A DNA stretch of 64,000 nt, from contig NZ_OX030782.1 of NCBI RefSeq assembly GCF_943733665.1, positions 2,010,501-2,074,500 of the forward strand, in the 5' to 3' direction. This document shows positions 1 to 8,679 of this stretch, one piece after another. Origin of the DNA: Aquimarina sp. Aq107 (GTDB taxonomy: Bacteria > Bacteroidota > Bacteroidia > Flavobacteriales > Flavobacteriaceae). Within the stretch, counting starts at the first letter, position 1; every line of letters starts with the position of its first letter. The notes under the pieces were generated by a model. It searched no databases. It had not been told where the DNA came from and saw nothing but the letters and a program-made list of their open reading frames with translations. The position numbers were made by a program, and so were the translations under genes.

Positions 1-1
1 C

Positions 2-681
2 TCAAGACTTTCTAGGTATATTGATTCAATTTCGAAATTAAAAAACGTTGGTAAAATAAAAGTTTTTGGTTATTGCGACGATGTAGGAGAAGAAGCTAAT
101 AATCTTATGTTATCTCAAAAAAGATCAGAATTCGTCTCTGAACAAATTAAGGTTAAAGCAAATAAGCAGACGGTACTATTTTCTCCTGTAGGTAAAGGGG
201 AGTTACCAATTGATGACGAGAGTGATTTTTCTGTATCGGAACAAAGAAAGAAAAACAGAAGAGTTGATATTATTGTTTATTTCAATGATAAAAATCGGAT
301 TATTGATGACTATCATGAGAAGGGTGATAAAATTATTTTAAATAATGTTTTGTTTCAAGGTGGTAAAACTTTATTCTTACCAAGAACGGATTTTGTATTA
401 CATAAATTGGTAAAAGAATTAAAAGAAAAAAGAAGTTACATATACAACTTCAAGGTCATATAAATCAGTTAAAACCTCAGCAGATGGCTGACTCTACATT
501 ATATAGACCCGAAGACAATTTATCTACACGAAGAGCAAAAAAGGTATATGATTTTTTAATTTCTAATGGTATTGATAAAGAACGATTATCTTACATAGGT
601 TTCGAGGGTAAATTTCCGTTAGGTACATATCCGCAATATAATAGAAGAGTAGAAATAGAAATAACGGATATCAAAGAATAA
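2..681 (+). pseudogene. OmpA-family protein with tandem OmpA-like domains, 5'-partial and frameshifted
   Basis: The 3' part of a gene that begins before the window. The first frame runs from base 2 and carries the end of one OmpA-like peptidoglycan-binding domain (VFGYCDD, then NRRVDI). It stops at 461-463. The second domain begins in this frame (LFLPRTDFVLHKLVKELK) but continues one frame over: from about base 430 that frame reads LHIQLQGHI, then LSTRRAKKVYDFL and NRRVEIEI, up to the stop at 679-681. The break lies in the A6 run at 426-431; one extra A would restore a single product with two OmpA domains. OmpA C-terminal domains anchor outer-membrane proteins to peptidoglycan. Whether the lesion is real or a base-calling error cannot be decided here. 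Confidence 0.72.
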
Positions 682-757
682 TATAATTCTGTTAAAAACT
701 TGTTTTCTTTTTCTCCTAAAAAAATAAGTTATTTGTTCCCGGAAAAAAAAGTAGTCA

Positions 758-1327
758 TTGGAAGAACAAATTATTACAACGAAGAAGTTTACTCGAAATA
801 ATTTCTTTAAGAATACCTATTGTGTGTTTAAAGGAGTACGTTTAAGAGAAATTTCTAGGAGAAAACCTCATTATCGCAGTGAATCGGGTAGTACCTATTA
901 TTATACAACTAATGGAGTATATCGTCTATCTAATCATTGGGGTAGAGCTGCTAAGTGTAATTGGAGATTGGTCTCAGAAATTCCTGTGGAGATTGATGAT
1001 CTACGATTAGGGTATGCTGATTGGACTGATTTTAGAGAAAACCTAGATCAAGATGTGGATGCATATTATATTGCTGTAGATTTCGAAACCAAAACTGTTA
1101 GTTATAAGCATAAGGACAATCCTGCTTATGATCATATTGCAATTATTAGACCTGTAGATGCTACTCGTAAATTGATTAAACAGATAAAAACTCTTTTAGA
1201 AGACCATAAATGGGCAAAGTACTATGATTATGAGGATTTAGATGAGTTCCGTAAAGAAATAGTTATGGAATTAGTAAACACAACCAAAACACTACATGAT
1301 ATTAGAAGAGAATTAGCATCGGGCTAA
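758..1327 (+). CDS. conserved hypothetical protein, 189 aa
   Basis: I do not recognise the family with certainty. The protein is soluble, with no signal peptide or membrane segment. It is rich in aromatic and charged residues, with a Tyr-rich stretch (residues 46-56) and a C-terminal charged helical region (residues 128-189). The only plausible start is TTG at 758: an in-frame TAG lies at 752-754 and no in-frame ATG occurs until late in the gene. It follows the OmpA fragment by 76 bp on the same strand and converges with the pirin gene, with 2 bp between the stops. Length and codon use look like a real gene; the function is unknown. Confidence 0.7.
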   Translation: MEEQIITTKKFTRNNFFKNTYCVFKGVRLREISRRKPHYRSESGSTYYYTTNGVYRLSNHWGRAAKCNWRLVSEIPVEIDDLRLGYADWTDFRENLDQDVDAYYIAVDFETKTVSYKHKDNPAYDHIAIIRPVDATRKLIKQIKTLLEDHKWAKYYDYEDLDEFRKEIVMELVNTTKTLHDIRRELASG

Positions 1328-1329
1328 AA

Positions 1330-2202
1330 CTATTCGGGCATTATTACATAACTGTTATCGTCAGGTACCTTTGGAAATTGTTTGTTCCTCCATTTTTCTT
1401 TTGCTTCTTCTAGTTTAGTCGAACTAGAGGAAACAAAATTCCAATAAATATGGCGTTCTTCAGGAAATGGTTGTCCTCCGAAAAGTAAGATGTGTGTATT
1501 TGGTTCTAAAACTATGGTACATGTATCTTCTATTTTAGAAACTAGCATATTTCCTTTTGGGATTTTGTTTTCACAAGCTTGTATTTCTCCTTCAACAATA
1601 CAGATACCTATTTCTCCTCGTAATTCGCCTTTGATTTGTAATTCGTAACGTTCATTATTTTTTACTTCTACCATAAAAAGTTCTGAATGCACAGGCAACG
1701 ATGATATTCTACCATATCCTTTTCCGGCAACTAACTTAAATTCAGTTGTTCCATCATTCCAAGAAGGGATTTTAGTTTTATCTAAATGATGAAATTCTGG
1801 TGCTATATTTTCTAAATGTTTTGGTAGTGCTACCCAAATTTGATATCCGTGTGTTATAAATTCTGTACCGTCCCTCATATCCTTAGGAGTACGTTCGGTA
1901 TGTGTAACTCCTTTTCCGGCAACCATCCAATTCACAGAACCTGGAGAAATACGTTGATTGGTACCAATACTATCCTGATGCATAATTTCACCATCTAATA
2001 AATAAGTTAAAGTAGATAATCCAATATGTGGGTGTTGATCTACATCCATATATTTCCCTTTTTTAATTGTTGTAGGACCCATATGATCAATAAAAATGAA
2101 AGGACCTACCATTCTTTTTTTTCGAAAAGGAATAAGTCTCCCAACAAGAAAATCACCAATATCTCTACTTCGTTCTTCAATTATTAAACCTTGATTAGAC
2201 AT
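1330..2202 (-). CDS. pirin family protein
   Basis: Bicupin of the pirin family, 290 aa, the usual length. The N-terminal cupin has all four metal ligands: H57 and H59 in DQHPHIGL, H101 and E103 in GVTHTERT, matching the Fe-binding site of human pirin. The C-terminal cupin (about residues 165-275) is the usual degenerate one and ends in the family motif LLFGGQPFPEERHIYWNFV. Bacterial pirins are cytoplasmic; some have quercetin dioxygenase activity and others modulate metabolic enzymes, so the substrate is open. It is read away from the antiporter gene across a 161-bp divergent spacer. Confidence 0.92.
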   Translation of the reverse strand: MSNQGLIIEERSRDIGDFLVGRLIPFRKKRMVGPFIFIDHMGPTTIKKGKYMDVDQHPHIGLSTLTYLLDGEIMHQDSIGTNQRISPGSVNWMVAGKGVTHTERTPKDMRDGTEFITHGYQIWVALPKHLENIAPEFHHLDKTKIPSWNDGTTEFKLVAGKGYGRISSLPVHSELFMVEVKNNERYELQIKGELRGEIGICIVEGEIQACENKIPKGNMLVSKIEDTCTIVLEPNTHILLFGGQPFPEERHIYWNFVSSSSTKLEEAKEKWRNKQFPKVPDDNSYVIMPE

Positions 2203-2363
2203 GAAAACTGTTTTTATTTCATTTTAAGTTTCTAAAATACACTTTTTACCTACAGTATTTCGTTAAATAAGTATTAACGATTGATTGCAATTAAGAGGAT
2301 GTTCATACCTTAAAATAATTTACTATCTTTTCCCTAGCAATATTAAACAACCACAACTAACCA

Positions 2364-3683
2364 ATGGAAATATTCTCCTCGTATAATTTAATAATCGAAG
2401 TTTCACTAGTCCTTATTTTATCCTTTATTTTTAATGGAATAGCAAAGAAAACTAATATTCCAGCTGTATTAATGTTGATTATATTAGGTATTATTATTCA
2501 GTATGCGATTAAAGCATTTGGAGCGGGATCTTTTGATTTTTTCCCGATGCTAGAAATACTTGGAATTGTCGGGTTAATAATGATTGTGTTAGAAGCAGCA
2601 TTAGAATTAAAGTTAAAAAAAGAAAAATTAGTTCCTATCTTAAAATCTCTTGGGATTGCTTTAATAGGGCTTGTTGCGTCTGCATATATTGCTGCGGTAA
2701 TATTAAAGGCACTTATTGATGGAATGACGTGGCAATCTGCTTTGTTATATGCTACTCCATTATCTATTCTATCAAGTGCTATAATTATTCCAAGTGTAGC
2801 CGGATTGTCAGAAGCAAAAAAAGAATTTCATGTGTATGAAAGTACATTCTCTGATATTTTAGGAATTATGATGTTTTATTTCCTAACAGGAAAACTTAAT
2901 CCCGCAGAAGATGCTGGAGTCTCAGGGTTTGCATTTAATTTAATTATTACGATTATTATATCACTAATTGCTAGTTATGGTATTATTTTAATTTTTCAGA
3001 AAATAAAAAGCCAAGTAAAACTCTTTTTACTAATTGCTGTTTTGTTATTGTTATATGGAGTAGGAAAAAAAATGCATTTATCCTCTTTGATTATCATTTT
3101 GATTTTTGGTCTAGTAATCGCTAATATGAAATTGTTTTTTCAATGGAAACTAGAAGGTTTATTGGATTTTGAAAAAGCAAAAACAATTTATCACGAATTA
3201 CACGTGATTACTGCAGAAACTGCATTTGTAGTACGAACATTGTTTTTTGTGATTTTTGGTATTACAATTACATTATCTTCTTTATTAAATTTAAAAGTGG
3301 CTTTAATAAGTATCCTTATTATCATTTCGATTTATTTGATTCGATATGTATTATTACGATTATTTGTTGGAAAAGATATTTCGCCTCAGTTATTTATTGC
3401 TCCCAGAGGATTAATCACAGTACTATTATTCTATGCAATACCTGCAGAGGCAATGATTCCAGGTTTTGAACCAGGAATTTTATTATTTGTAATCATTGGA
3501 ACTAGTCTTATAATGACTGGCGGTATGATACGTGATAATAGGGTGAAAGCGGTAGCACTAACTCCTGAAGAGATTGAAGAAGCAGCTGATGCAGAAGTAG
3601 CTTATATCATGAATACTACAACCGATCTTAGCGAAATTGAAGATTCCTCTGAAGAGGAAGATGATGATGAAATTTATGAATAA
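2364..3683 (+). CDS. cation:proton antiporter (CPA1-like)
   Basis: Integral membrane protein of 439 aa with about 12 hydrophobic segments between residues 5 and 390. It has the overall pattern of the monovalent cation:proton antiporter family (Na+/H+ exchanger domain), including an early IAKKTNIPAVLMLIILGIII-like entry and a polar segment YATPLSILSSAIIIPSV. The C-terminal tail (about residues 395-439) is cytosolic and strikingly acidic, ending EEEDDDEIYE. The role is probably pH or sodium homeostasis in the inner membrane. The WYL regulator gene follows by 9 bp on the same strand. A TATCTTTT sequence at 2322-2329 resembles a -7 box but is not exact. Confidence 0.85.
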   Translation: MEIFSSYNLIIEVSLVLILSFIFNGIAKKTNIPAVLMLIILGIIIQYAIKAFGAGSFDFFPMLEILGIVGLIMIVLEAALELKLKKEKLVPILKSLGIALIGLVASAYIAAVILKALIDGMTWQSALLYATPLSILSSAIIIPSVAGLSEAKKEFHVYESTFSDILGIMMFYFLTGKLNPAEDAGVSGFAFNLIITIIISLIASYGIILIFQKIKSQVKLFLLIAVLLLLYGVGKKMHLSSLIIILIFGLVIANMKLFFQWKLEGLLDFEKAKTIYHELHVITAETAFVVRTLFFVIFGITITLSSLLNLKVALISILIIISIYLIRYVLLRLFVGKDISPQLFIAPRGLITVLLFYAIPAEAMIPGFEPGILLFVIIGTSLIMTGGMIRDNRVKAVALTPEEIEEAADAEVAYIMNTTTDLSEIEDSSEEEDDDEIYE

Positions 3684-3692
3684 TTAGTAAAA

Positions 3693-4373
3693 ATGAAACG
3701 ATTACATCGCTTAACAGCTATTTTAGTTAAGTTACAGTCTAAAAAAATAGTTCAAGCTTCAGATTTAGCAGAGAAATTTGATGTAAGCATTCGTACTATT
3801 TATAGAGATATGCTTGCATTATCTGATGCTGGTGTTCCTATAGGAGCCGAGGCAGGTACAGGTTATTTTTTGGTTGATGGGTATTCTCTTCCCCCAATTA
3901 TGTTTTCAGAAAAGGAAGCGAATGCATTAATAACTGCTGCTAAGATTATTCATACTAATAATGATGAATCACTTATTTCTGATTATAATACTGCTATAGA
4001 AAAAGTTAAAGCGATTCTGAATACAACACAAAAAGAAAAGTTAGAACTTTTAGAAAAAAGAATTGTTAGTCCTCCTTATAAAAAGTCTCCAGCTAGTACT
4101 TATTTATCAGTAATTCAAAAAGCTATTACAGATTTGAGAGTACTAGAAATAGAATATACAGCTGCTTCTACAGAATATACCAAACGATCAATTGAACCTT
4201 TAGGCGTATATTTTACGAATACTATTTGGGTGTTAATAGCTCATTGTAGATTACGCAATGATTATAGGGAATTTAGGACAGATCGAATTATCAATTTAAT
4301 AGAAACTTCAGAGTTATTCCCTCCAAAATTTTTCACTTTAGAAGAGTACTTCAAAAAATATATGGAACATTAA
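3693..4373 (+). CDS. YafY-type WYL-domain transcriptional regulator
   Basis: 226-aa cytoplasmic regulator. Residues 1-60 form a DeoR/HTH_11-type winged helix (MKRLHRLTAILVKLQSKK, then SIRTIYRDMLALSDAGVPIG). Residues 75-215 carry a WYL-like ligand-sensing domain, with the typical YRSIEPLGV-like and YREFRTDRI motifs. WYL regulators commonly sense nucleic acid ligands or nucleotides and control stress or repair genes. It sits 9 bp after the antiporter gene and 58 bp before an ABM-like gene that is followed by an AlkC/AlkD-like repair gene, so it probably controls those two. The target is inferred from position only. Confidence 0.92.
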   Translation: MKRLHRLTAILVKLQSKKIVQASDLAEKFDVSIRTIYRDMLALSDAGVPIGAEAGTGYFLVDGYSLPPIMFSEKEANALITAAKIIHTNNDESLISDYNTAIEKVKAILNTTQKEKLELLEKRIVSPPYKKSPASTYLSVIQKAITDLRVLEIEYTAASTEYTKRSIEPLGVYFTNTIWVLIAHCRLRNDYREFRTDRIINLIETSELFPPKFFTLEEYFKKYMEH

Positions 4374-4392
4374 AAATACTACTGACATAAGG

Positions 4393-4417
4393 TTGTCACA
4401 CTCTACTTGTAGTTTTG
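4393..4417 (+). promoter_or_regulatory. probable Bacteroidetes promoter for the ABM-like gene
   Basis: An exact -7 box TAGTTTTG (TAnnTTTG) at 4410-4417 lies 14 nt before the ATG at 4432. A TTG at 4393-4395 is the only -33 candidate. The spacing of 14 bp is shorter than the usual 17-23 bp, as may occur at a promoter that needs an activator; the adjacent WYL regulator is the obvious candidate. Confidence 0.45.
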
Positions 4418-4431
4418 GTGAAAATTAGAAT

Positions 4432-4824
4432 ATGTATCACTTAATTCACACAATTATGCTTAGTATGTTTTTATGCTGCGCAACTACATTTAGTCAAAAC
4501 CACAACCTTATGAAAGACAAACCTTATTCAATTGAAATCGTATTATTCGAAGTAATGCCAGGTTACACCGCAGAACAAGCCAAGAAGGCTATAGTCTCTT
4601 TAAATGATATCGTTAAATTATATGATGGATTTATAGATAGAACAACCGCAAGTAGTGTCGATGGTAAGTTTATTGATCTACTATATTGGACAGATATTAA
4701 ATCAGCTAAACTAGCTGGAGAAGATATTATGAAAAACCCAAAAGCGTTAGAAATTTTTGAAGTTATAAAACCGGAGTCAATGCAGATGTTTCACATGGAT
4801 GTTTTTAACCAATTCGAAGAATAA
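4432..4824 (+). CDS. putative exported ABM-fold (antibiotic biosynthesis monooxygenase-like) protein
   Basis: 130 aa. Residues 1-21 look like a signal peptide (hydrophobic core LIHTIMLSMFLCCATTFS, cleavage near SQ). The rest resembles a single dimeric alpha/beta-barrel domain: a strand YSIEIVLFEVMPGY, a helix TAEQAKKAIVSLNDIV, then DGFIDRTTASSVDGKFIDLLYW. That pattern is seen in ABM-like proteins, but no catalytic residue can be named. Translation could also start at the internal ATG (base 4510), giving a cytoplasmic protein. It lies between the WYL regulator and the DNA repair gene and ends 24 bp before the latter. Confidence 0.6.
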   Translation: MYHLIHTIMLSMFLCCATTFSQNHNLMKDKPYSIEIVLFEVMPGYTAEQAKKAIVSLNDIVKLYDGFIDRTTASSVDGKFIDLLYWTDIKSAKLAGEDIMKNPKALEIFEVIKPESMQMFHMDVFNQFEE

Positions 4825-4848
4825 TCATATATTTAAAGAGAATGTACT

Positions 4849-5688
4849 ATGTTATCAGATTTAAAACCTATTATGCAAACAAGTAAAAAGATTCCAGAGC
4901 ACATCATAAATCGAAAAGGTCCAAGAAGTGCTAAAGATTTAGATCCGGAAGTATTAGAATATTTAAATAGAGGCTTAATTGAGACAGCTAACCTTATGGA
5001 ATGGTTAGCTGTGGATCAATTAAAATTACTAAAATGTATACTAGATGATTTAAACAAATCTAATTGGTATGATAGTTTTTATGAAGCAGTGTCTGATCAA
5101 AAAAAACCAAGTGCCAATACCAATACAAAGGTTATTGGAGTTACTTTTGCCCAATTGACCAATGACCGTAAAATAATTGACTATTTGTCTAATCATCCTT
5201 CTGATGTATGTAGATGTTGGGTAACTCAGTATTATAGTGGATTAGAAATGTCAATCACAGAAAGACTCCATACTAATAAGCCATTTGCTGCAGATCCACA
5301 TTTTGGGGTTAGAGAAGTTGCAATCTTTGCAACAAAGGAATACATAATTCAAGATTTAGATCAATCTATTATGATATTATCTAATTGGACAAAAGATACC
5401 GATGAGAATGTTAGACGCTATGCAGTAGAAACCATTAGGCCGATAGGGGTTTGGACAAAAAAAATAGACGAACTTAAAGAAACTCCTGAAAAAGCAATTG
5501 AAATTTTGGAAGCGTTAAAATCTGATACATCAAAGTATGTAAAAGATGCTGTAGGTAATTGGTTAAATGATGCAAGTAAGACAAGACCAGATTGGGTTCT
5601 TAAGATATGTAAAAAATGGGGAGAAAATAGTCAGTCTAAAGATACTAAGTATATTATTAAAAAGGCTCTAAGGACCATCAATAAGTAG
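4849..5688 (+). CDS. DNA alkylation repair protein (AlkC/AlkD-like HEAT-repeat glycosylase)
   Basis: 279-aa all-helical protein of HEAT-like repeats. The C-terminal half has the signature of the AlkC/AlkD superfamily: TDENVRRYAVETIRPIGVW followed by EILEALKSDTSKYVKDAVGNWLNDASKTRPDWV. AlkC and AlkD remove N3- and N7-alkylated purines without base flipping, in the cytoplasm. I cannot assign the catalytic Trp and Asp residues with certainty. It lies downstream of the WYL regulator and the ABM-like gene and probably shares their transcript. AlkC-like is more likely than AlkD, given the RP..W motif. Confidence 0.8.
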   Translation: MLSDLKPIMQTSKKIPEHIINRKGPRSAKDLDPEVLEYLNRGLIETANLMEWLAVDQLKLLKCILDDLNKSNWYDSFYEAVSDQKKPSANTNTKVIGVTFAQLTNDRKIIDYLSNHPSDVCRCWVTQYYSGLEMSITERLHTNKPFAADPHFGVREVAIFATKEYIIQDLDQSIMILSNWTKDTDENVRRYAVETIRPIGVWTKKIDELKETPEKAIEILEALKSDTSKYVKDAVGNWLNDASKTRPDWVLKICKKWGENSQSKDTKYIIKKALRTINK

Positions 5689-5907
5689 CTTGCTAGTAGT
5701 TGTTAACTGTTGTCGATTTATCAACAATTATCATATTATTATCAAATCGAAAATAATGCTGCTAAATAATTATTAAATAATCATTAAATCTTATTCTTTT
5801 TAAAATTTATATAGGTAAATGTTTTCAGCTTTTTTATAGCTTTAAACTCCTGTTGGAAGTTATTAACAACAGATTGATTTCATAAATTTTGCATTAAAGA
5901 ATAAATA

Positions 5908-7329
5908 ATGAGAGTACTTCATGCCAGTTTAGAATGTTATCCTTTGGCAAAAGTTGGTGGCCTTGGAGATGTTGTCGGTTCATTGCCAAAATATTTAACC
6001 GAACTAGGTTGTATTACAGAGGTTATTATGCCTTTTTTTGATAACTCAAGAATTAATGAACTTTCTTGTGAAGATATTTATACCGATTCATTGGTGCTAG
6101 GATCTAATTCCTTTGATTTTACTATAAAAAAAGTAATGTCCTCGGAGTTTGGGTTTCAAATATATTTAGTAGATATAAATGAACTACTATATAGATCAAA
6201 TGTGTATAGCTATGAGGATGATACAGAACGATTTGTAGCATTTCAAATAGCGGTTTTAAATTGGCTTTTATCTATAGATATAAAACCTGATATTATACAT
6301 TGCCATGATCACCATACAGGTCTTATACCTTTTTTAGTATCCCAAGTGGGTATTTATCAAAGTTTAATTGATATTCCTACCGTACTCACAATTCATAATG
6401 CGCAATATCAAGGTCAGTTTTCTTATGATAAATTAGATTATATACCACAATTTGATTTACATAATATTGGATTACTAGATTGGGATCAATGTATAAATCC
6501 TTTGGCGACTGCGATAAAGTGTGCTTGGAAAGTAACTACAGTTTCACCAAGTTACATGGAAGAGTTACAAGGTCAAGCTAATGGTTTAGAAGGGCTTTTA
6601 TCACATGAAAAAGATAAATGTCTTGGAATACTGAATGGAATTGATCATCAGATATGGAATCCTGAAACGGATCCAATGGTCATTAGTAATTACGGAAATA
6701 AAAATATTGTTTCTGGAAGAAAGGAAAATAAAAGTTGGTTATGTAAAGAGTTCGGGTTTGATATAGATAAACCATTATTTGCATTTATAGGTCGACTTGT
6801 ATATGAAAAAGGAGCAGACCTTCTTCCGGATATTGTTTCTGAGACATTGCAGCATTTGGATATTAATATACTCATATTAGGATCGGGTGATCCAGCTATA
6901 GAGTCAAGATTAAGAGAATTAAAAGGACGTTTTCCTAGTACATATAACACATATATAGGATATGATGAAAAACTATCACATATCATATATGCGGGTGCCG
7001 ATTTTTTATTAATGCCTTCTAGAGTGGAACCTTGTGGGCTTAACCAGCTATATTCTTTAAGGTATGGTCTCGTACCTATAGTAAGAAAAATAGGCGGATT
7101 AAAAGACACTGTTATAGATATTGGTGATGGTGGTTTTGGGATCTGTCATGATCAGGTAAACGTTCAGGATGTATATAATTCAATTAAAAGGGGAATTGAA
7201 TTTTATAACGACCAAAAAAGATATAGGAAAACACAAAAAGAAATTTTAAAAATTGATCATTCTTGGAATAATTCAGCTAATAAATACATTGAATTATATA
7301 AATCTTTAAAACAATCGCACAATGATTAA
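5908..7329 (+). CDS. glgA: glycogen synthase
   Basis: GT5 family, 473 aa, the usual length. It elongates alpha-1,4-glucan from ADP-glucose in the cytoplasm. Residues 13-30 contain the signature KVGGLGDVVGSLPKYL, whose Lys binds ADP-glucose. The C-terminal Rossmann domain has GRLVYEKGADLL and the nucleotide-sugar site PSRVEPCGLNQLYSLRYG. First gene of the glycogen operon; its end overlaps glgC by 8 bp, which indicates translational coupling. The 219-bp AT-rich spacer upstream should hold the operon promoter; an imperfect TAAATTTTG lies at 5883-5891, but no exact -7 box. Confidence 0.96.
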   Translation: MRVLHASLECYPLAKVGGLGDVVGSLPKYLTELGCITEVIMPFFDNSRINELSCEDIYTDSLVLGSNSFDFTIKKVMSSEFGFQIYLVDINELLYRSNVYSYEDDTERFVAFQIAVLNWLLSIDIKPDIIHCHDHHTGLIPFLVSQVGIYQSLIDIPTVLTIHNAQYQGQFSYDKLDYIPQFDLHNIGLLDWDQCINPLATAIKCAWKVTTVSPSYMEELQGQANGLEGLLSHEKDKCLGILNGIDHQIWNPETDPMVISNYGNKNIVSGRKENKSWLCKEFGFDIDKPLFAFIGRLVYEKGADLLPDIVSETLQHLDINILILGSGDPAIESRLRELKGRFPSTYNTYIGYDEKLSHIIYAGADFLLMPSRVEPCGLNQLYSLRYGLVPIVRKIGGLKDTVIDIGDGGFGICHDQVNVQDVYNSIKRGIEFYNDQKRYRKTQKEILKIDHSWNNSANKYIELYKSLKQSHND

Positions 7330-8593
7330 CAAAAAAGTCCTTGCAATTATCCTTGGAGGTGGACAAGGAACCAGATTATCTCCTTTAACCGAAAGTAGAT
7401 CAAAACCAGCAGTATCTATCGCTGGAAAATACAGATTGGTAGACATTCCTATTACCAATTGTATACATTCGGATATTAAAAGAATGTTTGTGCTTACGCA
7501 GTTCAATTCAGCTTCTCTAAATAGTCACATTAAAAACACCTATGTTTTTAGTTCTTTTAGTCAAGCTTTTGTAGATGTTCTTGCCGCAGAACAAACGCCT
7601 GGTAATAAAACATGGTTTCAAGGTACTGCAGATGCTGTAAGACAATCGATGCATCATTTTCTTAATCATGATTTTGAGTACGCACTTATTTTATCCGGTG
7701 ATCAATTGTATCAAATGGATTTTAATGATATGATTGAAGCTCATATAGAGAAAGGAGCTGATATCTCTATAGCTACATTGCCTGTTAACCCAAAAGACGC
7801 CACCGATTTTGGGATTTTAAAAACTGATGAAAATAGTTTTATCAGTTCATTTACTGAAAAGCCAAATTCCGATAAACTTCCAGGTTGGGAATCTGAAGTA
7901 AGTGAAGAAATGAAAAGTGAGAATCGTCACTATTTGGCATCAATGGGGATTTATATATTTAATAGACAGTTGCTAGTTGATTTGCTTTCTGATCCTTCAA
8001 GAATAGATTTTGGAAAAGAAATCATTCCTCAGTCGATTGAAGATCATAAAGTCTTAGCATATCAATATGAAGGTTATTGGACAGATATAGGAACTATTCC
8101 TTCTTTTTTCGATGCTAATATTGAGTTAGCAAACGATATTCCGAAGTTTGATTTATTTGATAATGATAGAAATATACTTACTAGACCGAGAATACTTCCT
8201 CCATCAAAAATATCAGGAACACTACTTAGTAAATCCATGATTGCAGAAGGTTGTCTAATACAAGCTAAAGAAGTTGAACAATCTGTTATTGGTATTAGAT
8301 CCAGAATAGGAAAAGATACTATTATAAAGAACACCTATATGATAGGAAGTGATAGGTATCAAGACTTAGAAGAACTACAAACTGATGACAAGGAGAATAG
8401 GCCTTATATAGGTGTTGGAGAAAGATGTAATATTAATAATGTTATAATTGATAAGGATTGCAGAATTGGCAATGATGTTGTTATTAATGGAGGACCACAT
8501 CTTAAGGATACTGATAATGAAAAATATGTGATAAAAGATGGTATTGTAGTGTTTAGAAAAGGTGCTATAATACCAAACAATTTTAAGATTTAA
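7322..8593 (+). CDS. glgC: glucose-1-phosphate adenylyltransferase (ADP-glucose pyrophosphorylase)
   Basis: 423 aa. Makes ADP-glucose from glucose-1-phosphate and ATP, the committed step of glycogen synthesis. It has the nucleotide-binding motif GGGQGTRLSPLTESRSKPAV at residues 12-31, WFQGTADAVRQ, the sugar-phosphate region FTEKPNSDKLPGW, the YWTDIGTIPSFFDAN motif, and a C-terminal left-handed beta-helix (about residues 290-415) with repeats such as VIGIRSRIGKDTIIKNTYM. The start overlaps the end of glgA, and glgB follows after 86 bp that contain a small inverted repeat. Confidence 0.96.
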   Translation: MINKKVLAIILGGGQGTRLSPLTESRSKPAVSIAGKYRLVDIPITNCIHSDIKRMFVLTQFNSASLNSHIKNTYVFSSFSQAFVDVLAAEQTPGNKTWFQGTADAVRQSMHHFLNHDFEYALILSGDQLYQMDFNDMIEAHIEKGADISIATLPVNPKDATDFGILKTDENSFISSFTEKPNSDKLPGWESEVSEEMKSENRHYLASMGIYIFNRQLLVDLLSDPSRIDFGKEIIPQSIEDHKVLAYQYEGYWTDIGTIPSFFDANIELANDIPKFDLFDNDRNILTRPRILPPSKISGTLLSKSMIAEGCLIQAKEVEQSVIGIRSRIGKDTIIKNTYMIGSDRYQDLEELQTDDKENRPYIGVGERCNINNVIIDKDCRIGNDVVINGGPHLKDTDNEKYVIKDGIVVFRKGAIIPNNFKI

Positions 8594-8622
8594 GTATCGA
8601 TAATTTCCAAATTAAATAATTA

Positions 8623-8642
8623 TAAATAGAAAAATCTATTTA
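8623..8642. repeat. AT-rich inverted repeat between glgC and glgB
   Basis: TAAATAGA and TCTATTTA form a perfect 8-bp stem with an AAAA loop in the glgC-glgB spacer. It is not followed by a T run, so it does not look like a terminator. It may be a processing or stabilising hairpin, or chance in AT-rich DNA. Confidence 0.35.
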
Positions 8643-8679
8643 GTTAAAATGATATTGATAGTATCGTGACCATTCTTAT

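Noticed and set aside
6690..7109. Antisense ORF of 139 codons inside glgA
   Set aside because: It is the reverse strand of a strongly conserved glgA region, has no promoter and a non-protein-like composition.
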